Source: Sporomusa malonica (lineage in GTDB: Bacteria; Bacillota; Negativicutes; Sporomusales; Sporomusaceae). Taken from it: a stretch of 64,000 nucleotides of DNA. The translations under genes were made by a program, and so were the position numbers. Positions 54,894 to 61,625 of the stretch are shown here, piece after piece. The stretch lies in assembly GCF_900176355.1 (NCBI RefSeq), contig NZ_FWXI01000016.1:58892-122891 (forward strand), written 5' to 3'. The notes below the pieces were generated by a model, which worked only from the letters and a program-made list of their open reading frames with translations, did not search any database and had not been told where the DNA came from. Each line of letters begins with the position of its first letter. The stretch's first letter is position 1.

Positions 54894-55027
54894 AAAAACA
54901 ATGGTTCGCGCCCAAAATAGCAGAGATTTCAATTAAAATGACAGAAGTACAAGTGAAAAAATCAGGAAGTGGTGATCTTGACAAGCCTGGAATGTCTGAT
55001 TGGTTTGATTGCCCATGCTGCTCGTAA
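54890..55027 (+). CDS. lasso-type RiPP precursor peptide 1 (45 residues, Cys-rich tail)
   Basis: This short gene follows a perfect AAAGGAGGTGAT ribosome-binding site. The leader MKKQWFAPKIAEISIKMTE shows the W-x2-P-x-I-x2-I pattern bound by PqqD-type proteins. The C-terminal part (SGSGDLDKPG, then MSDWFDCPCCS) has three cysteines and ends in Ser45. A macrolactam from Ser25 to Asp31 would give a 7-residue ring, and other start residues are possible; the usual leader Thr (T18) is too far from an acceptor acid, so the core boundary is uncertain. It is placed fourth in the operon and coupled to B2, with a terminator hairpin behind it. Confidence 0.85.
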   Translation: MKKQWFAPKIAEISIKMTEVQVKKSGSGDLDKPGMSDWFDCPCCS

Positions 55028-55159
55028 ACTCAGGCACTAAAGCTTCGATGAGAACTTGTAGGATGATGTAGGTTCTAGCTTGGCGCATAGATGGTGGTAG
55101 GGCGTTAACTAAGAGGTCCTCTAGTACCATGCGCTGGGCTTGAACCGCTTTTTTGATTG

Positions 55160-55206
55160 CGCAAGCCTGTGATGCGCCACTTCTTGACTTCACAGGCTTG
55201 CGTTTT
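55160..55206 (+). terminator. hairpin between precursor 1 and the cyclase gene
   Basis: CGCAAGCCTGTGA (55160-55172) pairs perfectly with TCACAGGCTTGCG (55190-55202), followed by TTTT. A partial terminator here would raise the amount of precursor mRNA over that for the cyclase and exporter. The rest of 55028-55313 holds no convincing gene. Confidence 0.8.
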
Positions 55207-55313
55207 CGAATCGCAAGGGATGATATGAGTAAGGCGGAAAATTACAGTGGCGCAGGGTGGAATTCTTTGTTATTTAATTGAATTAGCTGAGAAAGAAGGT
55301 GACGGACAAGGAT

Positions 55314-57269
55314 ATGAGTGCTATATGCGGTATCTTTTACTGCGATGGTAGACCGGTTGCACAGGAAACGGGTGCGGCCATGATGCGGGAGTTGGGCATC
55401 TATCAAGCCGATTCTGTGGGCACATGGCAGGAGGGACGAGTGTTTTTTGGCTGCCACGCCCAGCATATAACTCCTGAATCTGTGCAGGAAATACTCCCGT
55501 ATCATGATGCCCTAGCCGGTTTAACAATTACCGCTGACGCCATCATTGACAATCGGGCCGAGCTTTGCGATAAGCTAGGGATTGACAGTTCTTGCCGCAA
55601 AGGAATGCCGGATAGCCTGTTTATTTTAAGAGCTTACCAGAAATGGGGTCAGGACTGTCCGAAGTATCTTGTGGGCGATTTTGCCTTTGCCATCTGGGAT
55701 AACAAGCGGCAGGAACTGTTCTGCGCCGTGGACCATACTGGGACAAGGACGTTCTACTACTACCAGTCGACCGGTATTTTTGCCTTCTCGACCTTGGTTA
55801 GACCGCTATTTGCTCTACCTGGGATTGCCAAACAGCGTAATGAGACCTGGATTGCCGATTTTCTAGCTATGCCTTGTGTAAGTCATCAGCTAGATCCTGA
55901 ACTGACCCCATATCAGAATATTTATCTGTTGCCGGCCGGGAATAGGCTGACGGTGAGGCCTGACAGGGCAATAAAGCAGGTTTACTGGCAGGTCGATGGG
56001 CAGCCTGAATTAAAAATGAAGTCCGACAGCGAATATGAAGAGGCCTTTCGAGAAGTCTTCGGTGAGGCCGTGCGTTGCCGCTTGCGCAGTATTCGTCCAG
56101 TAGGGGCAATGTTGAGTGGCGGCCTGGATTCTGCTTCAGTAGCCAGTATGGCCGCCAGGGAATTAGCCGGGAGTGACCAGCGTCTCTTGGCCTTCAGCGC
56201 GGTGCCGATGCTTGGTTATCGCGATTGGCTGCCTGCTTATAGCAAGGCTGACGAAACGCCATATATTGAAGCTGTACGGGAGTGCACTCAAAATATAGAT
56301 GTAACTTACTGCCGCTTTGATGGTAAACATCCTTTAAGCGATAATGACCTATTTTTGGCGATGCTGGAGCAGCCTTATAAGATTTTTGAAAACATGTTCT
56401 GGGTTGCTGGCATTATGGCAGCAGCAAAGGAGCGTAATGTTGGTGTCATATTAAATGGAGCCGAGGGTAATGTTACCATTTCTTGGGGATATATTCAGCC
56501 CTATTTGCTAACGTTGCTTCGAGCGGGTAGGTGGCGTCAGTTGTATCATGAGAGCTGGGCTACTGCCAGACGGTTTAAGCGCCCGCACAAAGTATTTTTA
56601 CAATTACTAACGGAGCTGTTGCCCTATGAGATAAGAAGATATATAAATAGAGAAAAAGTTCTAGAATGGTGTAAAAATTTACAGGATTTATCACCAATTA
56701 ACCCGGATTTTGCACGTCGGGCCTTAGTTCAGGAACGGTTTCACCGATTCGGGTATGATCCATTTTGTGTAAGACCAGTGGACTGTTTAGAAGAACGTAA
56801 ACAGCGTCTCAGTCCGGATTTGTTCAGTCACGGGGGAGTCTTGTTTACCAAAAAGAGTTTGGCCTACCGAATGGCTCTGCGGGATCCCACCGCTGACAAG
56901 CGAGTGATTGAATTCTGTCTTAGTGTTCCGGACAACCAGTATGTGCGGGGCGGCAGGGGACGTTTTTTAATCCGGCGGGCTATGGTTGGGATTTTACCGG
57001 ACAAAGTTCGGTTGAATGAGATGACGCGAGGCAGACAGAGCGCTGACTGGGTTCAACGCATGCAACCTAGTTGGCCGGAACTGGCTGATGAGATAAGAGG
57101 CATTGGCACGCGGGATACTGAAAAGGAGTATCTTGATATCGCCAGAATTCAAAGGGAACTAACAAAGTTCAGGACATTAAAGGATAACGCTGCGGATGAT
57201 TCCAATTTGCGCATGCTCATCCGAAGTCTAATTTTTAGCCGTTTTTTACGGCAGGAGGAAAGCAGCTAG
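55314..57269 (+). CDS. asparagine-synthetase-like lasso cyclase (lasso C)
   Basis: About 651 residues. The N-terminal glutaminase-like domain starts MSAICGIFYCDGRPV; the Cys at position 5 is not in the usual position 2, so ammonia production is doubtful, as in other lasso cyclases. The C-terminal synthetase domain has the PP-loop SGGLDS (268-273) for adenylating the acidic side chain before macrolactam formation. ATG 55314 is chosen for the family N-terminus, with GAAGGTGA 11 bases upstream. Confidence 0.9.
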   Translation: MSAICGIFYCDGRPVAQETGAAMMRELGIYQADSVGTWQEGRVFFGCHAQHITPESVQEILPYHDALAGLTITADAIIDNRAELCDKLGIDSSCRKGMPDSLFILRAYQKWGQDCPKYLVGDFAFAIWDNKRQELFCAVDHTGTRTFYYYQSTGIFAFSTLVRPLFALPGIAKQRNETWIADFLAMPCVSHQLDPELTPYQNIYLLPAGNRLTVRPDRAIKQVYWQVDGQPELKMKSDSEYEEAFREVFGEAVRCRLRSIRPVGAMLSGGLDSASVASMAARELAGSDQRLLAFSAVPMLGYRDWLPAYSKADETPYIEAVRECTQNIDVTYCRFDGKHPLSDNDLFLAMLEQPYKIFENMFWVAGIMAAAKERNVGVILNGAEGNVTISWGYIQPYLLTLLRAGRWRQLYHESWATARRFKRPHKVFLQLLTELLPYEIRRYINREKVLEWCKNLQDLSPINPDFARRALVQERFHRFGYDPFCVRPVDCLEERKQRLSPDLFSHGGVLFTKKSLAYRMALRDPTADKRVIEFCLSVPDNQYVRGGRGRFLIRRAMVGILPDKVRLNEMTRGRQSADWVQRMQPSWPELADEIRGIGTRDTEKEYLDIARIQRELTKFRTLKDNAADDSNLRMLIRSLIFSRFLRQEESS

Positions 57270-57310
57270 CGTGGCCAGCGTTCGCGAAATTGGGGTGAGG
57301 GATTCATACT

Positions 57311-59095
57311 ATGGAGACGCTTTTTGTTTATATCAGGGATTTATATATTTTGTCCAGAGTTAAGTTTTTGGTTAATTTGCTGCTTATGGTTATGCTTGGG
57401 ATGCTGGAAGGGATAGGTGTATTAATGATTATCCCGTTATTAATGGTGACCGGCATTATTCCAGGTATGCAAGCTAGCAGTGACTGGGCTTTTGGGCTGG
57501 ATCAGTTCTTCCAAAATATCGGTATGACATTAAGCTTGCCGCTGGTACTAGTGATATATACAAGCATTAATTTTGGACAAAGCTGGCTGCAACGTTGTCA
57601 AGCAATGCTTAATTTTGATCTTCAGCAAGAATTTGCTGTTTCCTTATCCATAAGGCTGTTTCGGGCGGTAGCTTATGCAAAATGGCAGCTTTTAATGTCT
57701 AAGGCGAAATCAGATATTACCAACGTCATACTCTCGGAACTAACGCGTGTCTATTACGGGATGAATATATTTTTACAAATGGTAGCTACGGCGCTGATTA
57801 CTATAATACAAATCAGCATTGCTTTTATGTTGGCTCCCGGTCTGACTTGTTCTGTGTTGGTTGGCGTCTGTGTTTTGTTTCTGTTTTTACGCAGTTTTTA
57901 TATGGAATCACGTAAGATGGGCCAAGATATCACGAAATTAAATAGCGATTTACTTTTTACGCTTACCGAGCACTTAAACGGAATCAAGGACATAAAAAGT
58001 AATGGTATTGAGTCAGCTCAGATGAATAGCTTTATCAGGACCCGTAATATGATGAAGAAGAATCTCAGCAGGTATAATAAATTACAAACTCGGGCAGACA
58101 TGTACAACAAAGTGGGGGCAGCTATTTTTATTAGTTTATTCTTGTTTAGCTCTATTGAGATATTTCAGCTCAATCCCCAGCAATTGATATTGGTTTCTGT
58201 AATCTCGTCCCGCTTGTGGCCGAAGCTTGCTTCTCTGCAAATGGGGTTCATGAATATACAAACTATGTTGCCTGGTTTTCGAGCCGCCAAGGAATTGGAA
58301 AGTCAGTGTCTTACCGCTCAGGAAGATCTTCCGCAAGATGAGGACGGCGGCAGGATAGAATTGAAAAACGGGGTAGAATTTCATGATGTATCGTTTTACT
58401 ATGAATCAGCACGTGCGAAATATGCTCTAGTAAATGCGGATTTTGTTCTTTCTGCCGGAACGACCACCGCATTTGTTGGTGTTTCCGGTTCAGGTAAAAG
58501 CACTTTAGTGGACTTATTGATCGGGCTGTTGACACCTGTAAAGGGAAATGTTCTGGTTGACGGTGAGCCATTGTCGGAACATTTGCGACCTTGGAGAAAT
58601 TCCATCGGCTACGTACCCCAGGATCCATTTTTACTCAATGCAAGTATTAGGGATAATCTGTTATGGGCTTGCCCAGATGCCTCAGAGGACGGAGTGTGGG
58701 AGGCTTTGCGGCTAGCCGCCATTGACGCTTTTGTCAACAGTTTGCCGGAGGGCCTTGATACCGTTGTGGGCGATAGGGGTGTGCGCCTATCTGGTGGCGA
58801 ACGGCAGCGTATTGTACTGGCAAGGGCTCTTTTAAGAAAGCCATCGGTTCTTATCTTAGATGAAGCCACAAGTTCTCTGGATGCGGAAAATGAAAAACGG
58901 ATTCAACAGGCTATTGAAAACTTGCAGGGCAAGCTGACTATTGTTGTTATCGCGCATCGAATATCCACTATCCAGAATGCTGATAAGATTCTTGTACTGG
59001 AGCAGGGGCAGATCGTGGAACAGGGCAATTATCAGTCGTTGATAAGTAATAGGGTTAGCCGGTTTCACGCATTAGCCTGCTCATCTACTGAGTGA
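57311..59095 (+). CDS. ABC exporter, fused permease and ATPase (lasso D)
   Basis: A 594-residue half-transporter with six TM helices in the first 320 residues and an ATPase domain with Walker A GVSGSGKST, signature LSGGERQRI and Walker B VLILDEATSSLD. It has no peptidase domain, as expected because leader removal is done by B2. It exports the mature peptide and gives self-protection. Confidence 0.92.
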   Translation: METLFVYIRDLYILSRVKFLVNLLLMVMLGMLEGIGVLMIIPLLMVTGIIPGMQASSDWAFGLDQFFQNIGMTLSLPLVLVIYTSINFGQSWLQRCQAMLNFDLQQEFAVSLSIRLFRAVAYAKWQLLMSKAKSDITNVILSELTRVYYGMNIFLQMVATALITIIQISIAFMLAPGLTCSVLVGVCVLFLFLRSFYMESRKMGQDITKLNSDLLFTLTEHLNGIKDIKSNGIESAQMNSFIRTRNMMKKNLSRYNKLQTRADMYNKVGAAIFISLFLFSSIEIFQLNPQQLILVSVISSRLWPKLASLQMGFMNIQTMLPGFRAAKELESQCLTAQEDLPQDEDGGRIELKNGVEFHDVSFYYESARAKYALVNADFVLSAGTTTAFVGVSGSGKSTLVDLLIGLLTPVKGNVLVDGEPLSEHLRPWRNSIGYVPQDPFLLNASIRDNLLWACPDASEDGVWEALRLAAIDAFVNSLPEGLDTVVGDRGVRLSGGERQRIVLARALLRKPSVLILDEATSSLDAENEKRIQQAIENLQGKLTIVVIAHRISTIQNADKILVLEQGQIVEQGNYQSLISNRVSRFHALACSSTE

Positions 59096-59181
59096 ATCAT
59101 GCACGGCATTCAACCGGCGTAGTATTGAATGTTGGCAAGGTGCATGAAATGTCAACAACAGTATCACGAGGAGGAGCGTGG

Positions 59182-60303
59182 ATGAAAGGTTTTATAAAAA
59201 ATATCTCTTGGTTAAGGTACTTGGTAAAAAAAATGTCACTGAATTGTCTAGTGCTAATAGCCTTTGCGGCTATAGGTCAACAAGCCGAAGCTGCGGTGAT
59301 AACGTATTACTATTCTGAGCACTGTGAAATCTGTAAAGCATTCGAACCAGCTTGGAATGAATTTGTCGCTAATGAATCTGCTAATCACACTATAAAGAAA
59401 AAATCTACAATGGATGCCGATAATTTACAAGAATTAACTCAATTGGCTCAGAATATTAGAGGCCGTTTGAATCCAAGTATTCCTAGTATATACATAGAAT
59501 TTGAGAATAAAACACCAATACTGCTAATGGGCAGTAAGGAGGTCCCGTCTCTCTACCAGGCGGTAGAACCAGGTACCTCAAAAACTATTAACTTTGTCGC
59601 ACCCATCCAAGCTGCAACTCAGTCTAATATAACCTTACTTCTACCTGTTACATTTGCTGCCGCCGCTGATGCAGTGAATCCCTGTGCAATATTCGTGTTT
59701 ATCTTGGCCGTAAGTTACGCTACTATTTATTCGGGTAAAAGAAAGGCAATATTATATGGCATTACTTTCGCAGTCGCGCTTTATCTAACGTATTTTATAG
59801 CTGGCATGGCCGGAAAGGTTGTTATTAGTAGAATATTTAATAATGCTAATGCAATTACATTAATCATGTCTTGCAGCCTATTTATTGTAGCTGGCTTTCA
59901 CGTAAGAACAGTATTTTTTCCGCAGCAAACAAAATTTAGCGAACTATCTGACTCGACAAAAATGAAGCTTGTTAAACAGGCTGAAAAATGTGTGTCAGTA
60001 GGTGGTGCCGCTGTATCAGGTGCACTGTGCGCAATGATTGAACTACCTTGCACAGGTGGGCCATATGCCTTTGCCCTCTCCCTCCTGGCTAAACAATCGA
60101 TGTATGAAAGCGCGCTGTGGCTTGGCTACTATAACCTAATTTTCATATCCCCTATTTTAGTGTTACTATGTATCTTAGTTATTTCTCCTGAAAAAGTGGA
60201 TATGTTTGAGCAACTGCGAAATAAGTATAGGCGACTGCTACACTTAGCTATGGCTTTGTGCTTAACCGCTGCTGGTACCTGGGGGTTATGGCATTATTAT
60301 TAA
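59182..60303 (+). CDS. thioredoxin-like / DsbD(CcdA)-like fusion membrane protein
   Basis: A 373-residue protein. It has an N-terminal membrane or signal segment (about 18-37), an extracytoplasmic thioredoxin-like domain with C48-E-I-C51 (YYYSEHCEICKAF), and a six-helix DsbD/CcdA-like domain with Cys168 (DAVNPC) and Cys290 (ELPCTGGPY). This layout moves electrons from the cytoplasm to thiols outside. The ATG at 59182 has GAGGAGGAG in front. It directly follows the exporter and probably belongs to the same operon. The natural hypothesis is that it sets the redox state of the three Cys in precursor 1; disulfides or thiols there are inference. Confidence 0.83.
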   Translation: MKGFIKNISWLRYLVKKMSLNCLVLIAFAAIGQQAEAAVITYYYSEHCEICKAFEPAWNEFVANESANHTIKKKSTMDADNLQELTQLAQNIRGRLNPSIPSIYIEFENKTPILLMGSKEVPSLYQAVEPGTSKTINFVAPIQAATQSNITLLLPVTFAAAADAVNPCAIFVFILAVSYATIYSGKRKAILYGITFAVALYLTYFIAGMAGKVVISRIFNNANAITLIMSCSLFIVAGFHVRTVFFPQQTKFSELSDSTKMKLVKQAEKCVSVGGAAVSGALCAMIELPCTGGPYAFALSLLAKQSMYESALWLGYYNLIFISPILVLLCILVISPEKVDMFEQLRNKYRRLLHLAMALCLTAAGTWGLWHYY

Positions 60304-60418
60304 ACTGCTTTATGCTGGAAAACCAGTTTACCTGGTGCTTTTGTTGCGCATGCTGAAACAAGTGCAACTCCTGAGGAATAACTTGTTTAGAAATCAATGT
60401 TAACATTATGCAGTTGAT

Positions 60419-60451
60419 GGCACTATTTGTTTTTTAGACGATAGTGCTTTT
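60419..60451 (+). terminator. terminator-like hairpin, copy 2 of a repeated element
   Basis: The arms GGCACTATTTGT and ATAGTGCTTT are identical in sequence and spacing to those at 22009-22040, followed by TTGTTG. It ends the lasso operon together with a weaker hairpin ACCAG/CTGGT at about 60322-60336. Between the two lies GCAACTCCT-N10-TTGTTT (60364-60388), which looks like a decayed direct-repeat promoter without a good -10. Confidence 0.65.
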
Positions 60452-60484
60452 GTTGTGTGCCCAGCAGGTGAATCAGCCTTAAGA

Positions 60485-60553
60485 TCAACTCGCGCTGGTA
60501 TAAATGCAACTAGTGTTTAAGATCTTGTATGTAAAAAAATGGAAACATATAAT
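60485..60553 (+). promoter_or_regulatory. direct-repeat promoter 3 (second, decayed lasso locus)
   Basis: Box 1 TCAACTCGC (60485-60493), 12 bp, box 2 GCAACTAGT (60506-60514), 10 bp, TTGTAT (60525-60530), 17 bp, TATAAT (60548-60553). All four spacings equal those of promoters 1 and 4. It reads into the PqqD remnant and precursor 2. Confidence 0.72.
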
Positions 60554-60706
60554 GGTTTATATATTGAGTTTTTCGCTAACTTGGCCGGAAAACGTGATGT
60601 CAGTTGATAGGCAGATAGAGCTTTTAGTCAAGCATTTTATGAAATTACAGGTAATGAGTCCAAAGCGGACTAACAGTACTTACTGGAAGGTTGGAGGTGC
60701 AGGGTA

Positions 60707-60840
60707 ATGACACAATACTTGATCAACGAGAATAGTTAGTTTCTCAAGGCGTTGATCTGGTTGCCGCAGATATGGACGGGGAAGCCAAAAGAACAGGAAC
60801 AAGATTTGGATGTACGCCAATTGTCAGAAAGGTGGTGAAT
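60707..60840 (+). pseudogene. frameshifted remnant of a PqqD/RRE gene
   Basis: ATG 60707 follows GGTTGGAGGTGCAGGG and opens MTQYLINENS then a stop. In a shifted frame the sequence continues VSQGVDLVAADMDGEA and then GTRFGC, matching the QAPGLIAADMDGETVML and GTYFGLD parts of the intact PqqD protein at 54128. The C-terminal half is missing. This is a decayed duplicate or relative of the lasso B1 gene. Confidence 0.7.
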
Positions 60841-60844
60841 TTTG

Positions 60845-60997
60845 ATGCTTAAAAAGGAATGGTGCAAGCCGTATGTAAAAGAACTCAATATATTGAAGAC
60901 GGAATTTTCATTCGATAATTTGCTTTCTAATACAGCCGTAGCAGGGGTGTTCCTCTTGGGCAGGGGGGAGCATCATGAAGTAATCGCTATTTCCTAA
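60845..60997 (+). CDS. RiPP precursor peptide 2 (50 residues, orphan)
   Basis: The intact reading frame stands behind AAGGTGGTGA. The leader MLKKEWCKPYVKELNILKTE matches precursor 1 position by position (K-K-[EQ]-W-x2-P-x-[VI]-x-E-[IL]-x-I-x2-T-E). The C-terminal half contains GVFLLGRGE, in which Gly34 to Glu42 would make a 9-residue lasso ring with tail HHEVIAIS. It also ends in Ser. No complete enzyme set is adjacent, so it would have to use the machinery encoded at 53.1-59.1 kb. Confidence 0.72.
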   Translation: MLKKEWCKPYVKELNILKTEFSFDNLLSNTAVAGVFLLGRGEHHEVIAIS

Positions 60998-61012
60998 TCT
61001 TAAGGTCCGGTA

Positions 61013-61081
61013 TCAACTCCCGCTGATTTAAGAGCAACTTGTGTCACAAATCTTGCTAGGCAAAATATGGTAATTTATAAT
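61013..61081 (+). promoter_or_regulatory. direct-repeat promoter 4 (small cyclase operon)
   Basis: Box 1 TCAACTCCC (61013-61021), 12 bp, box 2 GCAACTTGT (61034-61042), 10 bp, TTGCTA (61053-61058), 17 bp, TATAAT (61076-61081). It shares GGTAATTTATA around the -10 with promoter 2. The start should be near 61088, about 47 bases before the ATG at 61135. Confidence 0.75.
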
Positions 61082-61134
61082 ATGTTTAAAGGATATTTAT
61101 TTAGTGGCCAAGCCGTCTATTAAGGAGATGAGGA

Positions 61135-61386
61135 ATGCGAAAGAAACTGCTGATATGTATAAACGAAGTAAGCTTAGCGGAAAAGGCATTGGCCAAAATG
61201 ACTCAGATGGCTTTCTACAAGTCGGGTCGAAAGGATTTTACAGCCGATGAATTAAGCGAATTCACTAATAACTATATGCAACTGGGGTTGCTTGAATACA
61301 GTCTACATAAACTAAGATTAGAATTAACAGATTGGCTCAAGACAAAGAATACGATTGAAGGAGAGAAGACTGAGCAAGACCCCTAA
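61135..61386 (+). CDS. small hypothetical helical protein
   Basis: An 83-residue protein, mostly predicted helix (EVSLAEKALAKMTQMAFYK; LGLLEYSLHKLRLELTDWLK), without cysteine clusters or membrane segments; AAGGAGATGAGG precedes the ATG. I do not recognise a family. It is the first gene behind direct-repeat promoter 4 and the start of a three-gene unit with a zinc-ribbon protein and a diguanylate cyclase, so it may be a small signalling partner. Confidence 0.6.
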   Translation: MRKKLLICINEVSLAEKALAKMTQMAFYKSGRKDFTADELSEFTNNYMQLGLLEYSLHKLRLELTDWLKTKNTIEGEKTEQDP

Positions 61387-61414
61387 TAAGTGGGGGAAAA
61401 AGGAGATGGTTTGG

Positions 61415-61612
61415 GTGATTCAATACAAACTGCCAAGAGAGGCAGGGAGAATTGAGCGCATATCTGATATGCCCTTTGTAGAAACATCCAGAGTGTGGGT
61501 ATGCACGGATTGCGGGGTAAAAGTCTTTCACTGTAAAACGGTTTCCCGGCCTCAATACCAGTGTTTATGTGGCGGACAGAAGTGGAAACGATCAATAAGA
61601 GTCATACAATAA
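61415..61612 (+). CDS. small zinc-ribbon-like protein
   Basis: A 65-residue protein from GTG 61415 behind AAGGAG, with VCTDCG (C-x2-C) and, 16 residues on, CLCGGQKW (C-x-C), a likely zinc-binding or rubredoxin-like knuckle. The frame is open further up to 61355 and ATG 61406 is an alternative start. Function unknown. It lies between the hypothetical gene and the cyclase, with 13 bases to the latter. Confidence 0.55.
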   Translation: MIQYKLPREAGRIERISDMPFVETSRVWVCTDCGVKVFHCKTVSRPQYQCLCGGQKWKRSIRVIQ

Positions 61613-61625
61613 AGGTAGTGAGGGC

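Noticed and set aside
54933..55193. Minus-strand open frame of 86 codons across the precursor and the following gap
   Set aside because: It runs antisense to the precursor gene and includes the terminator stem; no family was recognised and there is no ribosome-binding site. A decayed gene fragment cannot be excluded.
60504..60707. 67-codon frame between promoter 3 and the PqqD remnant
   Set aside because: The first Met codons are upstream of or inside the -10 element; a shorter form from ATG 60597 has only a weak site and no recognised similarity.
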